DNA of 64,000 nucleotides from Alloalcanivorax marinus (GTDB lineage Bacteria; Pseudomonadota; Gammaproteobacteria; Pseudomonadales; Alcanivoracaceae): NCBI RefSeq assembly GCF_016785095.1, contig NZ_JAEKJB010000008.1, positions 930,001-994,000 of the forward strand, read 5' to 3'. The notes below the pieces were generated by a model, which saw only the letters and a program-made list of their open reading frames with translations, had not been told where the DNA came from and made no database searches. Positions 43,504-54,500 of this stretch are shown piece by piece. The stretch's first letter is position 1, and every line of letters starts with the position of its first letter. The translations under genes were made by a program, and so were the position numbers.

Positions 43504-44409
43504 ATGTCCGGGTCCAGAAAGGTGGTGATCGCGGCGATGGCCGGCAACATGCTGATCGCCGTCACCAAGTTCGTCGCGGCGGTGATCACCGGCAGTTCCG
43601 CCATGCTCTCCGAGGGCATCCACTCGCTGGTGGACACTGGCAATGGTGTTTTGTTGTTGCATGGCATGAAGCGGGCGAAGACGCCGGCCAACGAGCGGTT
43701 CCCCTTCGGCCACGGCAAGGAGGTGTATTTCTGGGCGTTCGCGGTGGCGATCCTGATCTTCGCCCTGGGCGCCGGCATTTCCCTCTACGAAGGCGTGGTG
43801 CACCTGATGCACCCGGAGCCGATCAGCAATCCGATCATCAACTACGTGGTATTGGGGCTGGCCATGGTGTTCGAAGGGACCGCCTGGAGCATCGCCCTGA
43901 AGGAGTTTCGCCGCACCAAGGGCGACCGGGGCTACGTGGAGGCGATCAGCCATGGCAAGGACCCGACCACCTTCGTGGTGTTGTTCGAGGACTCCGCCGC
44001 CATGCTGGGTCTGGTGGTGGCGCTGTTGGGCGTGTTGCTCAGCCAGCTCACCGGCGCGTTCTGGTTCGACGGCCTGGCTTCCATCCTGATTGGCCTGATT
44101 CTCGCCGGCACCGCCTGCTGGCTGGCCTATGAAACCAAAGGCCTGCTGATCGGCGAGGCGGCCAACCCCCGGGTGGTGGCCGGCATCCGCCGGGCGGCGC
44201 TGTCCATGCCCAGCGTGGACGCGGTCAACGAAGTGCTGACCATGCACATGGGCCCGGATTTCATTCTGGTGAACATCAGCGTCACCTTCTCGCCGTCCCT
44301 GGGCACGCGCCGCCTGGAAACCGTCATCGCCGAACTGGACCGCACCCTGAAAGCCCAGGACCCGCGCATCAAGCGGGTGTTCGTGGAGGCGGAATCGCCG
44401 GCGTCCTGA
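43504..44409 (+). CDS. Cation diffusion facilitator (CDF) family transporter
   Basis: A 301-residue inner-membrane exporter with six hydrophobic segments (residues 8-215) and a cytoplasmic C-terminal domain. The metal-site helix SEGIHSLVDTGNGVLL (HxxxD) and its partner VVLFEDSAAMLGL (with D in place of the usual first-shell H/D-x3-D) fit the CDF family. The FGHGKEVYFWAF loop is typical of COG0053. It probably exports Zn, Fe or another divalent ion in exchange for protons. It opens next to SlyD, a metallochaperone-type protein. Confidence 0.9.
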   Translation: MSGSRKVVIAAMAGNMLIAVTKFVAAVITGSSAMLSEGIHSLVDTGNGVLLLHGMKRAKTPANERFPFGHGKEVYFWAFAVAILIFALGAGISLYEGVVHLMHPEPISNPIINYVVLGLAMVFEGTAWSIALKEFRRTKGDRGYVEAISHGKDPTTFVVLFEDSAAMLGLVVALLGVLLSQLTGAFWFDGLASILIGLILAGTACWLAYETKGLLIGEAANPRVVAGIRRAALSMPSVDAVNEVLTMHMGPDFILVNISVTFSPSLGTRRLETVIAELDRTLKAQDPRIKRVFVEAESPAS

Positions 44410-44418
44410 GCCGCCGGG

Positions 44419-44964
44419 TCACCGTGAGCGACGGCCCGGCAGCATGCGCTTGAGGGTGGCGTCCCGGTCCACCCAGTGATGCCAGAGGGCGCCGGCCACG
44501 TGCAGTACGATCAGCGCCAGCAGGGCGTTCCAGAGCCATTCCTTGTGCAGGTCTTCCAGGCGCTCGGCCAGGGCCGTGTTGGCGGGCAGCCAGGCCGGGA
44601 TCGCCAGGCCGGCGGGCAGCGGCGTGCTCTTGCCGTCCAGCTGGCGCATCAGCAGGCCGGTGACCGGCATCGCCAGCACCGCCAGATACAGCAGGCCGTG
44701 CACCGCCGTGGCCAGCCGTTGTTGCAGGCGGTCGCCCAGGGGCGCCGGCGGGCGGTGGCCGGCCCGCCACACGAGGCGGATGATCATCACCGCCAGGGCC
44801 GAGGCGCCCAGGGTGAAGTGGGCGATGATCCAGTAATCCCGCCAGGGGTTGCCCCGGGGCACCAGCTCGTGCAGCTCCACGCTGGCCCAGACCGCCAGCA
44901 ATAGAAAGGCGATCAGCCAGTGCAGCGTCTTGGCCGTGTTGGTCCAGGTGTTGGTTGTGTCCAT
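44419..44964 (-). CDS. Cytochrome b561 family protein
   Basis: A 181-residue four-helix di-haem b membrane protein. Candidate haem-ligand His residues occur in KTLHWLIAFL, IAHFTLGASALAV, TAVHGLLYLAVLAMPVTG and LIVLHVAGALWHHW. This is the CybB-like group that transfers electrons between quinol and periplasmic partners or superoxide. It is monocistronic and converges on the CDF gene with 9 nt between stop codons. Confidence 0.9.
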   Translation of the reverse strand: MDTTNTWTNTAKTLHWLIAFLLLAVWASVELHELVPRGNPWRDYWIIAHFTLGASALAVMIIRLVWRAGHRPPAPLGDRLQQRLATAVHGLLYLAVLAMPVTGLLMRQLDGKSTPLPAGLAIPAWLPANTALAERLEDLHKEWLWNALLALIVLHVAGALWHHWVDRDATLKRMLPGRRSR

Positions 44965-45032
44965 GGTTCCCCGATCCCGTTGTTGGTTCCCGGCCAGTAT
45001 CGCCGGCCAGGCTTAACGGAAGCTGAGCGGGA

Positions 45033-46022
45033 TCAGGGGCGCGGGGGATTTTTCGGCGCCAGGCCCAGGGCCTCGCGGCTTTCGCCGCGCGCCGCCCGGC
45101 GCAGCAGGGACAGGGAGTGGCGGTACCAGGTACGGCGGCCGCCGGGTTCCCATTTGAACCGTTTGTAGGTCCACTGGTACTGCGGCAGGTTGCGGCGGAT
45201 GCAGGTTTCCAGGGAGCGGTTGAGGGTGGTGAGCACGCAGGTCTCGCCCTCGGCGTTCTCCAGTTCCGTGGCCGGTTCGAAGTGCACGCGCACGTCGCGC
45301 ACGCCGCCTTCTCCCCGGTAGCAGGAGACGATGAAGATGCGCGGTCGGTAGCGGCGCACCAGTTTGTCCACCAGGGCCGGGGTGGGCACCGGGTGGCCGA
45401 AGAAGGGAATGAAGGGATTGCTGCGGTTGCCCGGGTTGTGGTCCGCCAGCAGCGCCAGGGTGCCGTTGCCGCGCAGGGTGGCCAGGCCTTCCTTGACGCC
45501 CTGGCTATTGGTGGGCACCAGCCGGCAGCCGGTGCGCTCGCGGGCTTTCTTGACCAGGGCGTCCACCAGGGTGGCCGGGTGCGGCTGGTACATCACCGTG
45601 GTGTTGCCCTGGCGGCCCAGATACAGGTTGATGGTTTCCCAGCTGCCCTGGTGCAGGGACAGCAGCAGCACCGGCCGTTCCTCGGCGCAGGCATCCAGAT
45701 AGGCCCGTTCGCCATGAATTTCGGTGATCCGCGCCAGGGTCTGCTCCACCGGGCGTTGCCAGACATGGGCGAACTCGCAAAACGAGCGGCCCAGTTCCCG
45801 CAGGCTCTGGCGACCGATGCGGCGCGCCTCCGGCAGGCTCAGCGTCGGCTGGGTGGCGAGCAGATTGATCAGCACGGTGCGGTAGGCGCTGGCGTAGCGC
45901 AGCGGTATCCGCGTGATCAGATCGCCCAGCAGTGCGCCCAGCCCGGCCGCGATCGGCAGCGGCAGCCAGGCGACGAAGCGCATCAGCCAGCGAAGCCGTT
46001 GTCCGCGCGTATGGGCGCTCAT
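45033..46022 (-). CDS. Lipid A biosynthesis acyltransferase (LpxL/HtrB family)
   Basis: A 329-residue late acyltransferase of lipid A synthesis with an N-terminal membrane segment (about residues 15-35). The catalytic motif LSLHQGSWETINLY (HX4E) and the LLADHNPGNR segment, which corresponds to the substrate-positioning motif, are clear. Its start overlaps the MBL hydrolase stop (ATGA), tying it to that gene and, through it, to chpC. The ending KNPPRP and Arg-rich C-terminus are unremarkable. Which secondary acyl chain it adds cannot be told. Confidence 0.88.
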   Translation of the reverse strand: MSAHTRGQRLRWLMRFVAWLPLPIAAGLGALLGDLITRIPLRYASAYRTVLINLLATQPTLSLPEARRIGRQSLRELGRSFCEFAHVWQRPVEQTLARITEIHGERAYLDACAEERPVLLLSLHQGSWETINLYLGRQGNTTVMYQPHPATLVDALVKKARERTGCRLVPTNSQGVKEGLATLRGNGTLALLADHNPGNRSNPFIPFFGHPVPTPALVDKLVRRYRPRIFIVSCYRGEGGVRDVRVHFEPATELENAEGETCVLTTLNRSLETCIRRNLPQYQWTYKRFKWEPGGRRTWYRHSLSLLRRAARGESREALGLAPKNPPRP

Positions 46023-47032
46023 TCGGTGGCATCCTCCAGTTCCCCGTTTCGGAGCGCCAGGGTATCGCCGTGGCCGGGTACGCGAAAAGCCTTGTCCGCC
46101 ACGCCCTGGCGCCGCCGGGCCTCCGCCAGGGCCCGGGGTGGTTCGTCCAGCGGCTCGTCGGTGAGCACGAAGGTGCCCCAGTGCATGGCCAGGGAGCGGT
46201 GCGCCTGAAGGTCCCGGTGGATGCGCACCGCTTCGTCCGGGTTGATGTGCACCGGAGACATGAACCAGCGTGGCTGGTAGGCGCCGATCGGCAGCAGGGC
46301 CACGTCCACCGGGCCGAGCACCTGACGGATCTCCTCGAACACCGGTGCGTAACCGGTATCGCCGGCGAAGAACAGGCGGAACCCGGGCCAGTCCAGACGC
46401 CAGCCGCACCACAGGGTGCGGTTGCGGTCGCCGGCGGCGCGGCCGCTGAAATGCTGAGCGGGTACGCAGAACGCATCGAATTCCGGATCGCGGTGGTGCT
46501 GCCACCAGCCCAGTTCCACCACCTGGTGGATGCCACGCCGGCGTAGCCAGGCGCCCACGCCGCTGGGCGCGAACCAGCGCAGGCGATCGCCAAAACGCCG
46601 ATTCAGGGCTCGTACCGATTCCCGATCCAGATGGTCGTAATGGTTGTGTGATACCAGCACGGCATGGATGTCGGGCAGTTCGTCGATGCCCAGGGCCGGT
46701 GGCACGGTGCGTTTCGGGCCGGCGAAGGACAATGGTGAGCAGCGTTCCGAGAACACCGGGTCGGTGAGCAGGTTCCAGCCCTGGTATTGCACCAGATAGG
46801 TGGCATGGCCGATCCAGGTGAAGCGGGGCTCCGCCGCCGGGCTGTTGAGCAGCACCGGGTCCGGGCGGCGCACGGGGAAGTCGAGCCGGGCCGGAAAGCG
46901 TCCCCGGGTTTCTCGCTGCCAGCGCAGGAATTCACGCAGGCTATGGTGCGGTGTGGGGTGGCGGTTGAGGTAACGGCGCCCGTCGTGAAGGCGCTGCGCC
47001 GCCAGGTGTTCCAGGCGAGCCCAGTCGATCAT
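46019..47032 (-). CDS. MBL-fold metallo-hydrolase (NAPE-PLD/RomA-like)
   Basis: A 337-residue metallo-beta-lactamase-fold enzyme. The metal motif is HNHYDHLD (HxHxDH) with further ligands in FAGDTGYAPVF and SLAMHWGTFVLTDEP. The N-terminal pattern RFPARLDFP and WIGHATYLVQYQGWNLLTDPVF match NAPE-hydrolysing phospholipase D and the RomA/UlaG-like group, suggesting action on N-acyl phosphatidylethanolamine-like lipids. Both ends overlap neighbours by four bases (chpC upstream, LpxL downstream), so it is coupled to the Pil-Chp operon end. Confidence 0.85.
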   Translation of the reverse strand: MIDWARLEHLAAQRLHDGRRYLNRHPTPHHSLREFLRWQRETRGRFPARLDFPVRRPDPVLLNSPAAEPRFTWIGHATYLVQYQGWNLLTDPVFSERCSPLSFAGPKRTVPPALGIDELPDIHAVLVSHNHYDHLDRESVRALNRRFGDRLRWFAPSGVGAWLRRRGIHQVVELGWWQHHRDPEFDAFCVPAQHFSGRAAGDRNRTLWCGWRLDWPGFRLFFAGDTGYAPVFEEIRQVLGPVDVALLPIGAYQPRWFMSPVHINPDEAVRIHRDLQAHRSLAMHWGTFVLTDEPLDEPPRALAEARRRQGVADKAFRVPGHGDTLALRNGELEDATE

Positions 47033-47484
47033 GAATGCAGGCCGGCCACCGCCCGTTCCACCGCGTCCAGGTCCGGAATCACCGCCAGATCGCCGCCGAC
47101 CTGGACGTACATGGATTCCGCCGGGCCGGTGTCGCCGGGCTCTTCCACCGGGTCGCCCTTGTCCACCCGCAGCAGGCGGGGAATGCCCTGTACCACCACG
47201 GCGTAGAAACGCGCCTGGCCGGCCACCGTGTTGATCACCGCGATGCGTGCCTCGGTGCCGATGGTTACCTGGCCGGACTCGTTGAGCTTTTCGAAGGACA
47301 CCAGCGGCACTTCCTGCTCGCGCCAGTTGAGCCAGCCGAGCAGCCATTCCGGGCCGTGGCCGGGCCGGTCGGGCTGGCGCAGGGGAATGACCTCCGCCAC
47401 CACGATGTTGGGAATCAGCCAGGGGCGACCCTTCATGGGGATCAGCAAGCTCGGAATGTCGTCGGGAATCTGCGCGTCGGACAT
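47029..47484 (-). CDS. chpC: CheW-like protein ChpC
   Basis: A 151-residue CheW-domain protein at the end of the Pil-Chp chemosensory cluster. The strand pattern IPNIVVAEVIPL, GWLNWREQEVPLVSFE and the final region match ChpC of P. aeruginosa, an auxiliary CheW linking inputs to ChpA. It lies 33 nt after chpB and overlaps the MBL hydrolase start (ATGA). Confidence 0.88.
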   Translation of the reverse strand: MSDAQIPDDIPSLLIPMKGRPWLIPNIVVAEVIPLRQPDRPGHGPEWLLGWLNWREQEVPLVSFEKLNESGQVTIGTEARIAVINTVAGQARFYAVVVQGIPRLLRVDKGDPVEEPGDTGPAESMYVQVGGDLAVIPDLDAVERAVAGLHS

Positions 47485-47517
47485 GGCGACTCTTATCCTC
47501 GGTTTTTGTCGGGCCGG

Positions 47518-48543
47518 TCAGGCGGCGGGGCCGGCCGCCACCTGCCGGCGCACCTGGTCCACCAGTTGCCGGGCCAGTTGCTCCGGCGTGCCGTTATAGG
47601 CGACGCAGCCGGTTTCACGCACCGCGTCCGGTTGGCTGCTCACCGCGCAGCTTTCCGCGGTTTGTGCCCACACCCGGGTGCCGCCGGCGGCCAGTCGGGG
47701 CGCGGCGATGGCGCCATCGTTGCCCATTCCGGAGAACAGGATGGCGCCGTCACAGTGGCCGAAGCCGTGGGCCACATTATGCAACACCTGGTCGATACAA
47801 GGGGCATAGGGGCCTTCCCAGCCCTGGCCGCTGCGGCGCACGGTGCCGTTGGCGTCGAATTCGATGCTCTGGTCCACCGGCGCCACCAGCAGGTGGCCAT
47901 GGGCCAGCCGGCTGCCGTCGCCGGCCACCCGACAGCTCACCTGGCTGTCACGGCACAGCACCTGACAGAGTGTATCGAGAAAACCGCCATCGATATGTTG
48001 CGCGAGTATGAACGCCACCGGAAGGTGTGGCGGCAGGCAGTCGAGAAACTGCTTTACCGCCGCCGGGCCGCCCAGGCTGGCCCCCAATACCCAGACCCGC
48101 TCGGCGCCGTTGCGTTCCCCGTCGGGCAGCGCCTGGAATTCCCGGGGCTCCGGAATCGGCGTCGGGGACGGCATCCGTGGCAGGGTTTCCAGCCGTTCCT
48201 CCACGGCCGGGGCGCCGATGTAATCCACCAGCTTGGTGACCAGGCGCCGCTCCCAGCGCGGATAGTGCTCGGCGGTGCGCGCCGGCGCCTGGCCGTCACA
48301 GAACAGCAGAGGCGCGGCGGCCCGCTCCAGCAGATGATCCAGGAAGGGCTGCCAGCGATCCTCCCGGGACAGGTCCACCACCCAGAGGTCCAGGGCGTCT
48401 TCCATCAGCCAGCGGGCTTCCAGGTGCTCGGGGTCGGTGTTGACCACCACCCGGTAACCCTGGCCCTTGATGGCGCCGGCCAGCAGGTGACCCTGCAGGG
48501 TGTCGTCGGCGATCACGCCGACCCGGCCCGCCGCGGCGGCCAT
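47518..48543 (-). CDS. chpB: Chemotaxis-type methylesterase ChpB
   Basis: A 341-residue CheB-family methylesterase that would demethylate the PilJ receptor. The catalytic domain (about residues 150-335) has the Ser in LGASLGGPAA, the His in LAQHIDGG and the Asp in SGMGNDGAIA. The N-terminal 120 residues resemble a receiver domain but lack an obvious phospho-Asp motif, as in ChpB. Its start shares one base with the chpA stop (TGATG). Confidence 0.92.
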   Translation of the reverse strand: MAAAAGRVGVIADDTLQGHLLAGAIKGQGYRVVVNTDPEHLEARWLMEDALDLWVVDLSREDRWQPFLDHLLERAAAPLLFCDGQAPARTAEHYPRWERRLVTKLVDYIGAPAVEERLETLPRMPSPTPIPEPREFQALPDGERNGAERVWVLGASLGGPAAVKQFLDCLPPHLPVAFILAQHIDGGFLDTLCQVLCRDSQVSCRVAGDGSRLAHGHLLVAPVDQSIEFDANGTVRRSGQGWEGPYAPCIDQVLHNVAHGFGHCDGAILFSGMGNDGAIAAPRLAAGGTRVWAQTAESCAVSSQPDAVRETGCVAYNGTPEQLARQLVDQVRRQVAAGPAA

Positions 48544-51500
48544 CAGGCGTCGATCTCCCCGGTTTCGCCGAGCAGTTCACGCAGGGTGGCGAGCAGTTCG
48601 TTTTCCTGGAACGGCTTGCCCATGTAGGCGTTCACGCCGATGTCGAAGGCTCGCTCACGGTGTTTGTCGCCGGTGCGCGAGGTGATCATGATGATCGGCA
48701 CCGTCCTGAGGCGGTCGTCGTGGCGCATATGGGTCGCCACCTCGAAGCCGTCCATGCGCGGCATCTCGATATCCAGCAGCAGCGCGTCCGGGGTTTTCTC
48801 TTCCAGGGCGGCGATGGCGTCGATGCCGTCCTTCGCCGTCACCACCTCGAAACCACTGCGCTCCAGCAGGCGGCTGGTGACCTTGCGCACGGTCACCGAG
48901 TCGTCCACCACCATCACCAGTGGCGCGGCGCGGGTTTCGTCGCCGGCCTCCTCCGCGACCGGCTCGTGGTCCGCCGTCTCCGGAGCCCGTTCCGGCAGAG
49001 CTTTCTGTTGTGCCTGGGCGGCGCGGATCAGTGAGTGGATGTCGAGAATGATCACCACGGCCCCGTCGCCGAGAATGGTGGCGCCGCTGATGCCGGCCAC
49101 GCTGGCCAGTTGCGGGCCCACCGATTTCACCACCACTTCCCGGGAGCCGATCAGGGTGTCCACCACCAGGGCGACGCTGTGATCGGCGCTGCGGATCAGC
49201 AGCACCGGCAGCGGCTGGGTCTGGTTTTCCAGGTTGGGGGCGCGGGTGTCGTGAACGAAACGACCCAGGTAATTCAGGTCGTAGGCCTGGCCGGCGTAGT
49301 GATAGGCCGGTGCCTCGCCGTCGCCGGAGTGTTCCAGGTAGTCGCTGAGTTCATAGGGGCTGACGCGCACGATGCCTTCGATCTGGCTGAGCGGGATGGC
49401 ATAGGCGTCCTCGCCAACGCGCACCATCAGCGCCCGGTTCATGGCCAGGGTGAAAGGCAGTCGTACCAGGAAGCGGGTGCCCTTGCCGGGCCTGGAGTCG
49501 ATCAGCACCGAGCCGCCCAGTTGTTTGATTTCGCTGGCCACCACGTCCATGCCCACGCCACGACCGGACACCTGGGTTACCTGGCTGGCGGTGGAAAAAC
49601 CGGCGTGGAAGATGAACTGCTGGATCTCGTGGTCCGGGAGCTGGGCGTCCTCGTTCATCAGCCCCCGTTCGATGGCTTTGCGGCGCACCGCCTCGGTGTC
49701 GATGCCACGGCCGTCGTCGGCCAGGGTGAGTACCACCTCGCCGCCTTCCCGGGCCAGCTCCAGGCTGATGTGGCCGCCCTCTTCCTTGCCGGCTTCGCGG
49801 CGCCGCTCCGGCAGCTCGATGCCATGGTCCACGGCGTTGCGCAGCATGTGTTCGAGGGGCGCGACCACCCGTTCCATAAGGGTGCGGTCCAGCTCCCCTT
49901 CCGGGTTGAGCACATCGAAAGTGACCCGTTTGCCCAGCTCGCCGGAAATCTGCCGCACGATGCGTCGCAGGCGCGGCACCAGCCGGGAAAACGGCACCAT
50001 GCGGGTGCGCATCAGTTTTTCCTGCAGGTCGGTGTTGACCCTTTGCTGCTGCAACAGCAGGGTTTCCGTGTCGCGGGTGCGGTCGAGCAGGGTGTTCTTC
50101 AAGTCCAGCAGGTCCGAGGCGGATTCAGACAGCTGCTTGGTGATCTGGTGCAGCTCGGAATACTGGTCCATTTCCAGGGGATCGAACTTGTCGTCGAATT
50201 CGCCCCGGTCCACGCCTTTTTGGTAGTTGGAGAGAATCTGCGCCTCGGTTTCCACGTCCAGACGGCGCAGCTGTTCGTAAAGCCGGGTCACGGTGGCGCT
50301 CATCTCCGCCACGTTGAAGCCGAATTCGCTGATGCTTTGTTCCACCCGGCTGCGGTTGATGGAGGTCTCCCCGGCCAGATTCACCAGCGCCTCGAGCACG
50401 TCGGCGCCCACCCGTACCATTTCCTGGGGTTGGGCCTGGGGCCGACGCTCTTCCCGGCGTGGCTGGGTGTCGGCCGGGTCTCCGCTTTCCACCGTGGCCG
50501 GCGGGCCGGCTGGCGCCGGGCGCCGGGCCAGCGCTTCGCGCAGGCCGGCGAGGCGCTGGGTGATGGCATCGAAGTGCGCCAGCATCGCCTCGAAATCATT
50601 TTCTTCCGGGTCGCGGCGCTGGCTTTCCAGGCGCGTGATCAGGCTTTCCAGGCGATGACTTTCCTCACCCAGGTCATTGAGGCCGGCCAGGCGTGCACCG
50701 CCCTTGAGGGTATGCAGGGCGCGCTTGAGATCATCGCTGAAATCGCGGCTCTCGGGGTGATCGCGCCAGGCGGTGAGGCAGCCGTCGATGATCTCCGCCA
50801 GTTCCTCGGATTCCTCCAGGAAGACATCCAGGATCTCGCCGTCCACTTCCTCCGGCAGCATGTCCGTGGGCGTGGGTGCCGGCTCGGCGGGGACGCTGGT
50901 ATCGGCGGTTTCGGTGGTGGCCGCCGGCGCCGGAGGCAGCTCGAAGGTGTCCGGGTCGCGCAGATAGTCGTACAGCGCCTGAATCAGTGTTTCCGCCGGG
51001 CTCAGTGGTCGCCCGGCGGTCACCGCCTCCACCATTTCCGCCAACCGGTCATGGCAGCGGTGCAACAGATCGAACAGCGGCGCCCGCGCCGCCACTCGCT
51101 CCAGGCCCAGGGCCTCGTAGAGCGTTTCCAGTTCGTGGCCCAGGTCCCCGAGCTCGGGGATTTCCGCCATCCGCGCGCCACCCTTGAGAGTGTGCAGGTC
51201 GCGCTGCAGGGCTTGCAGCTCCAGGGCGTTGTCCGGCTCGGCGATCCAGGTGTCCAGGCTGTGGCCGGCGGATTCCAGGATGTCGTTGGCTTCTTCCAGG
51301 AAGATGGCCACCAGTTCCGGGTCTCGCTCCGTGACGGTGGACGCCGGCTCTTGCGGCGCCGGTGCTGGTTCCGGCGGAGTCGTCTCGACCGCCGGCGCGG
51401 TAGCGGCCCGGGCCAGAGCCGCCTCCACGTCGGGGGCGGGGGCCGGGGCGCGACCCTGACGCAGCGCCTCGATCATGTCGGCGAGCCGGTCATGGGCACG

Positions 51501-54500
51501 GTGCAGCACATCGAACAGGGAGGGGGGCGGCGTGCCCCGGTCCGGCGCGCCGGCGACTTCGTAGAGGTTTTCCAGCTCATGGGCCAGGTCGGCCACGGCG
51601 GTCACGGCGGCCATGCGGGCGCCACCCTTGAGGGTGTGCAGATCACGCTGCAGGGCCAGCCGGCTTTCCGCTTCACCTTGCTCCCAGGTGGCCAGGTGTT
51701 CGCTGGCGGACAGCAGCAGATCTTCCGCTTCTTCCAGAAACAGGGCGGTGAGTTCCGGGTCCAGGTCGGCGCGCGGGCCGTCGCCGGGGCCTCCTGGTCC
51801 AGGGGTTTCCGCCAGGTCACGGAGAGCGTCCACCAGGCCCAGCTCGGCGCGTACGGTCTGCCCGGCGGCCAGGCAGTCCATCATGTTCATCAGCGCTTCG
51901 TGGCCTTCCCGGGCCAGTTCCAGCAGCCGATCGCTGAAACCGAGGCGGCCCTGGTTGACCTCGGAGTAGACATTGGCCAGCGCCCGGGCCAGACCGTGGA
52001 TTTCATCCAGGCCGGCGGTGTCGGCGCTGTTGGCGAGCAGCTCGAGTTCATCGCGCAGGCGGGCCAGCTCGTCGGTGTGGCCCGGGTCCAGTACCCATTG
52101 TTCGAGCAGCTTGTCGGTATCGATGATCAGGTCCATGCCTTCGGACAGGAACACGGACAGGATATGCGGATCGGTGCCTTCGCTGTCTTCGTTGAGCGCT
52201 TCGCGGGCGTTCACCAGCCGGGTAATGAGCGGCGCCGCTTCGGGCAGGGTCACCGGCCCCCCGCCCAGGTTGGCGAGGCCCCGCTGCAGCAGCTCGTGGG
52301 TCTCGCGGATCAGGGTGACCAGTTCATCGTCAGCGCGCCGGCCTCCATTGATCAGCTCCTTGACCAGTTTTTCCGCCGGTTCCGCCAGTTCCGCCACGGC
52401 GTTGATCTCGGCCATGCGGGCGCTGCCCTTCAGGGTGTGCAGGGCGCGATGCACCTGGTCGTCCACCGCGTGCTCGGACAAGTGCGGGTCCAGGGAATCC
52501 AGCCATTGGCGCACCAGCGCCAGGTTGCGTTCCGCCTCGCTGCGGAAAATATCCAGCAGCACCGGGTCGACGCTGTTGTCCGGCGCGCCGTCGTCGCTGG
52601 CCGGCGCCGGCGGCTCCGGCGGCAGTTCGAACTCCAGGCCGTCCAGATCGGAAAGCGGGTCGTGTTCCTTCGCCTCCGGGGTGGCCGGCTCGTAGGCGCT
52701 CAGGGTGATTTCCTCGGCGTCCTGGTCGCCGTCGTCATACGCGGGCGCGGCGTTCACCGCCGGTTCGACCGTTGGCGCGGCGGGGTCGGCGTCCACTTGG
52801 GGCACCGCGTCCAGCTTGCCGCCTTCGGCCAGGGTGAAGGCGGCTTTCTCCAGGGGGGCCACATCGAAGGGGGGCGGTTGGTGTTTCGCGAACGCCTCGA
52901 CCAGGGCCGGGATCAGGCCGTGGACGGTGCGCACCAGTTCGATCAGAGTGGCATCCGGCTGGATGCTGCGGTCAATCACCCGGTTCATCATATTCTCGAT
53001 GGACCAGGCCAGTTCTCCCACCGTGGTGGCGCCGACCATGCGACCGGAGCCCTTGAGGGTGTGGAAGGCGCGGCGGAACTCCACCAGCGCGGTTTCGTCG
53101 CCGGTGTTGGCGGCCCAGCGCGGGAAGTACTGGTCCAGATCCTCAAGCACCTCGCCGGCTTCCTCGACGAAGATTTCGATGATCTCATCGTCGATCAGAT
53201 CGTCGTCGTCTTCCGGTTCCGGGGTGGGCTCGGCCAGGGCCGGGGTTTCGTTGTCCGGTTCCGGTTCCGGGACCGGCGCCCCGGCGGCTTCATCCGCGGC
53301 GTCGTCGAGGGTGTCCCCGGTGTCGTCGAGCGGCTCTCCGGTCCGCGCCGTTTCCGGCAACGGGTAGCCCAGATCGCCGACGCTGGCCCGGGCCAGATCG
53401 AGAATGTCGTCGCGGGTTTCCGGGTCGTCGCTGAGACGCTCCAGGTAGTACTCCACGGAGGTGATGGCGTCGGCCAGGGTATCCATGCTGCGCCAGTCCG
53501 GGGTTGCCTCGCCGGACATCAGGCGCTCCTCCACGAAGCGCACGCACTGGCGCAGGATGTCCGCCGGTCGGTTCAACTGCACCACTTCCAGCCCCCCGCG
53601 CACGGCGTTGAGCCGCTCCGGTACCGGCCGCAGGTGGGTCCGGTCCCATTGCGAGGCGATGAACTCGACGATGCCGTCCTTCGCCTCTTCCAGGCCGGCG
53701 CGGCATTCGCGCAGCACCGCGTCCATGGCCTGGCCCACATGGCTGGGCAGGGCATCGCCGCCGAGCGGCGCCGGGCGCCGGGAATCACCGCCGATGCCGG
53801 CCAGGGTCGCTTCCACGTAAAGCAGGGCTCCGGCCACGTCCATCAGGGTATCGCGCTCCGGGGGCCGGCGCCCGGTGACGATCTTCTCCATGACCTTGAG
53901 CTGCTCTTCCACCAGGGCGCGGGGCTGGCCCAGGCCGAGCATCGCCACGGTGTCGGAGACCTGCTTGAGGCGGATGGTTTGCGGCTCCAGGCTGGTGGGG
54001 TCGGAGTCACCTTCGTGGACGAAGCGCTCCAGGGCGTCCTTCACCTCGGTGATTTCCTCGGAGAGGGCGCTGACCACCGAGCTCATGGCCACCGCGTCCG
54101 GGCCGCTCATGCGTTCCCGTTCGGCGTTGACCAGATCGTCGGAGGGCAGTGCCTCGTCGAGGCGGAAGCCGGCGCGCACTTCGCGGATACGTGGGCTGTC
54201 GTGTTCCGCCTTGGCGATGTAGTAGAGCAGGTTCTTGAGCAGCTCCGGCGGCGCCGGCCGTTCCAGGCTGTCGGCACCGTCGGCGGCCAGTTCACGCAGG
54301 GTGCGGTCGACCTGGCCGAGAATCTGCTTCACCGAGGAGCCAAGGCTGATCACCTGTTCCTGCAGGCCCTCGGCGAGAGCGTCGGCGATGCGCCACAGCG
54401 GCGCCCGGGCGGCGTCGCCCGTGACCTGCTCGAGCTTGGCGAACACCTTGCGCATATAGCCCAGGTTGCGTGCGGTGTCGTCGTTGCGCATCAGGCCCAC

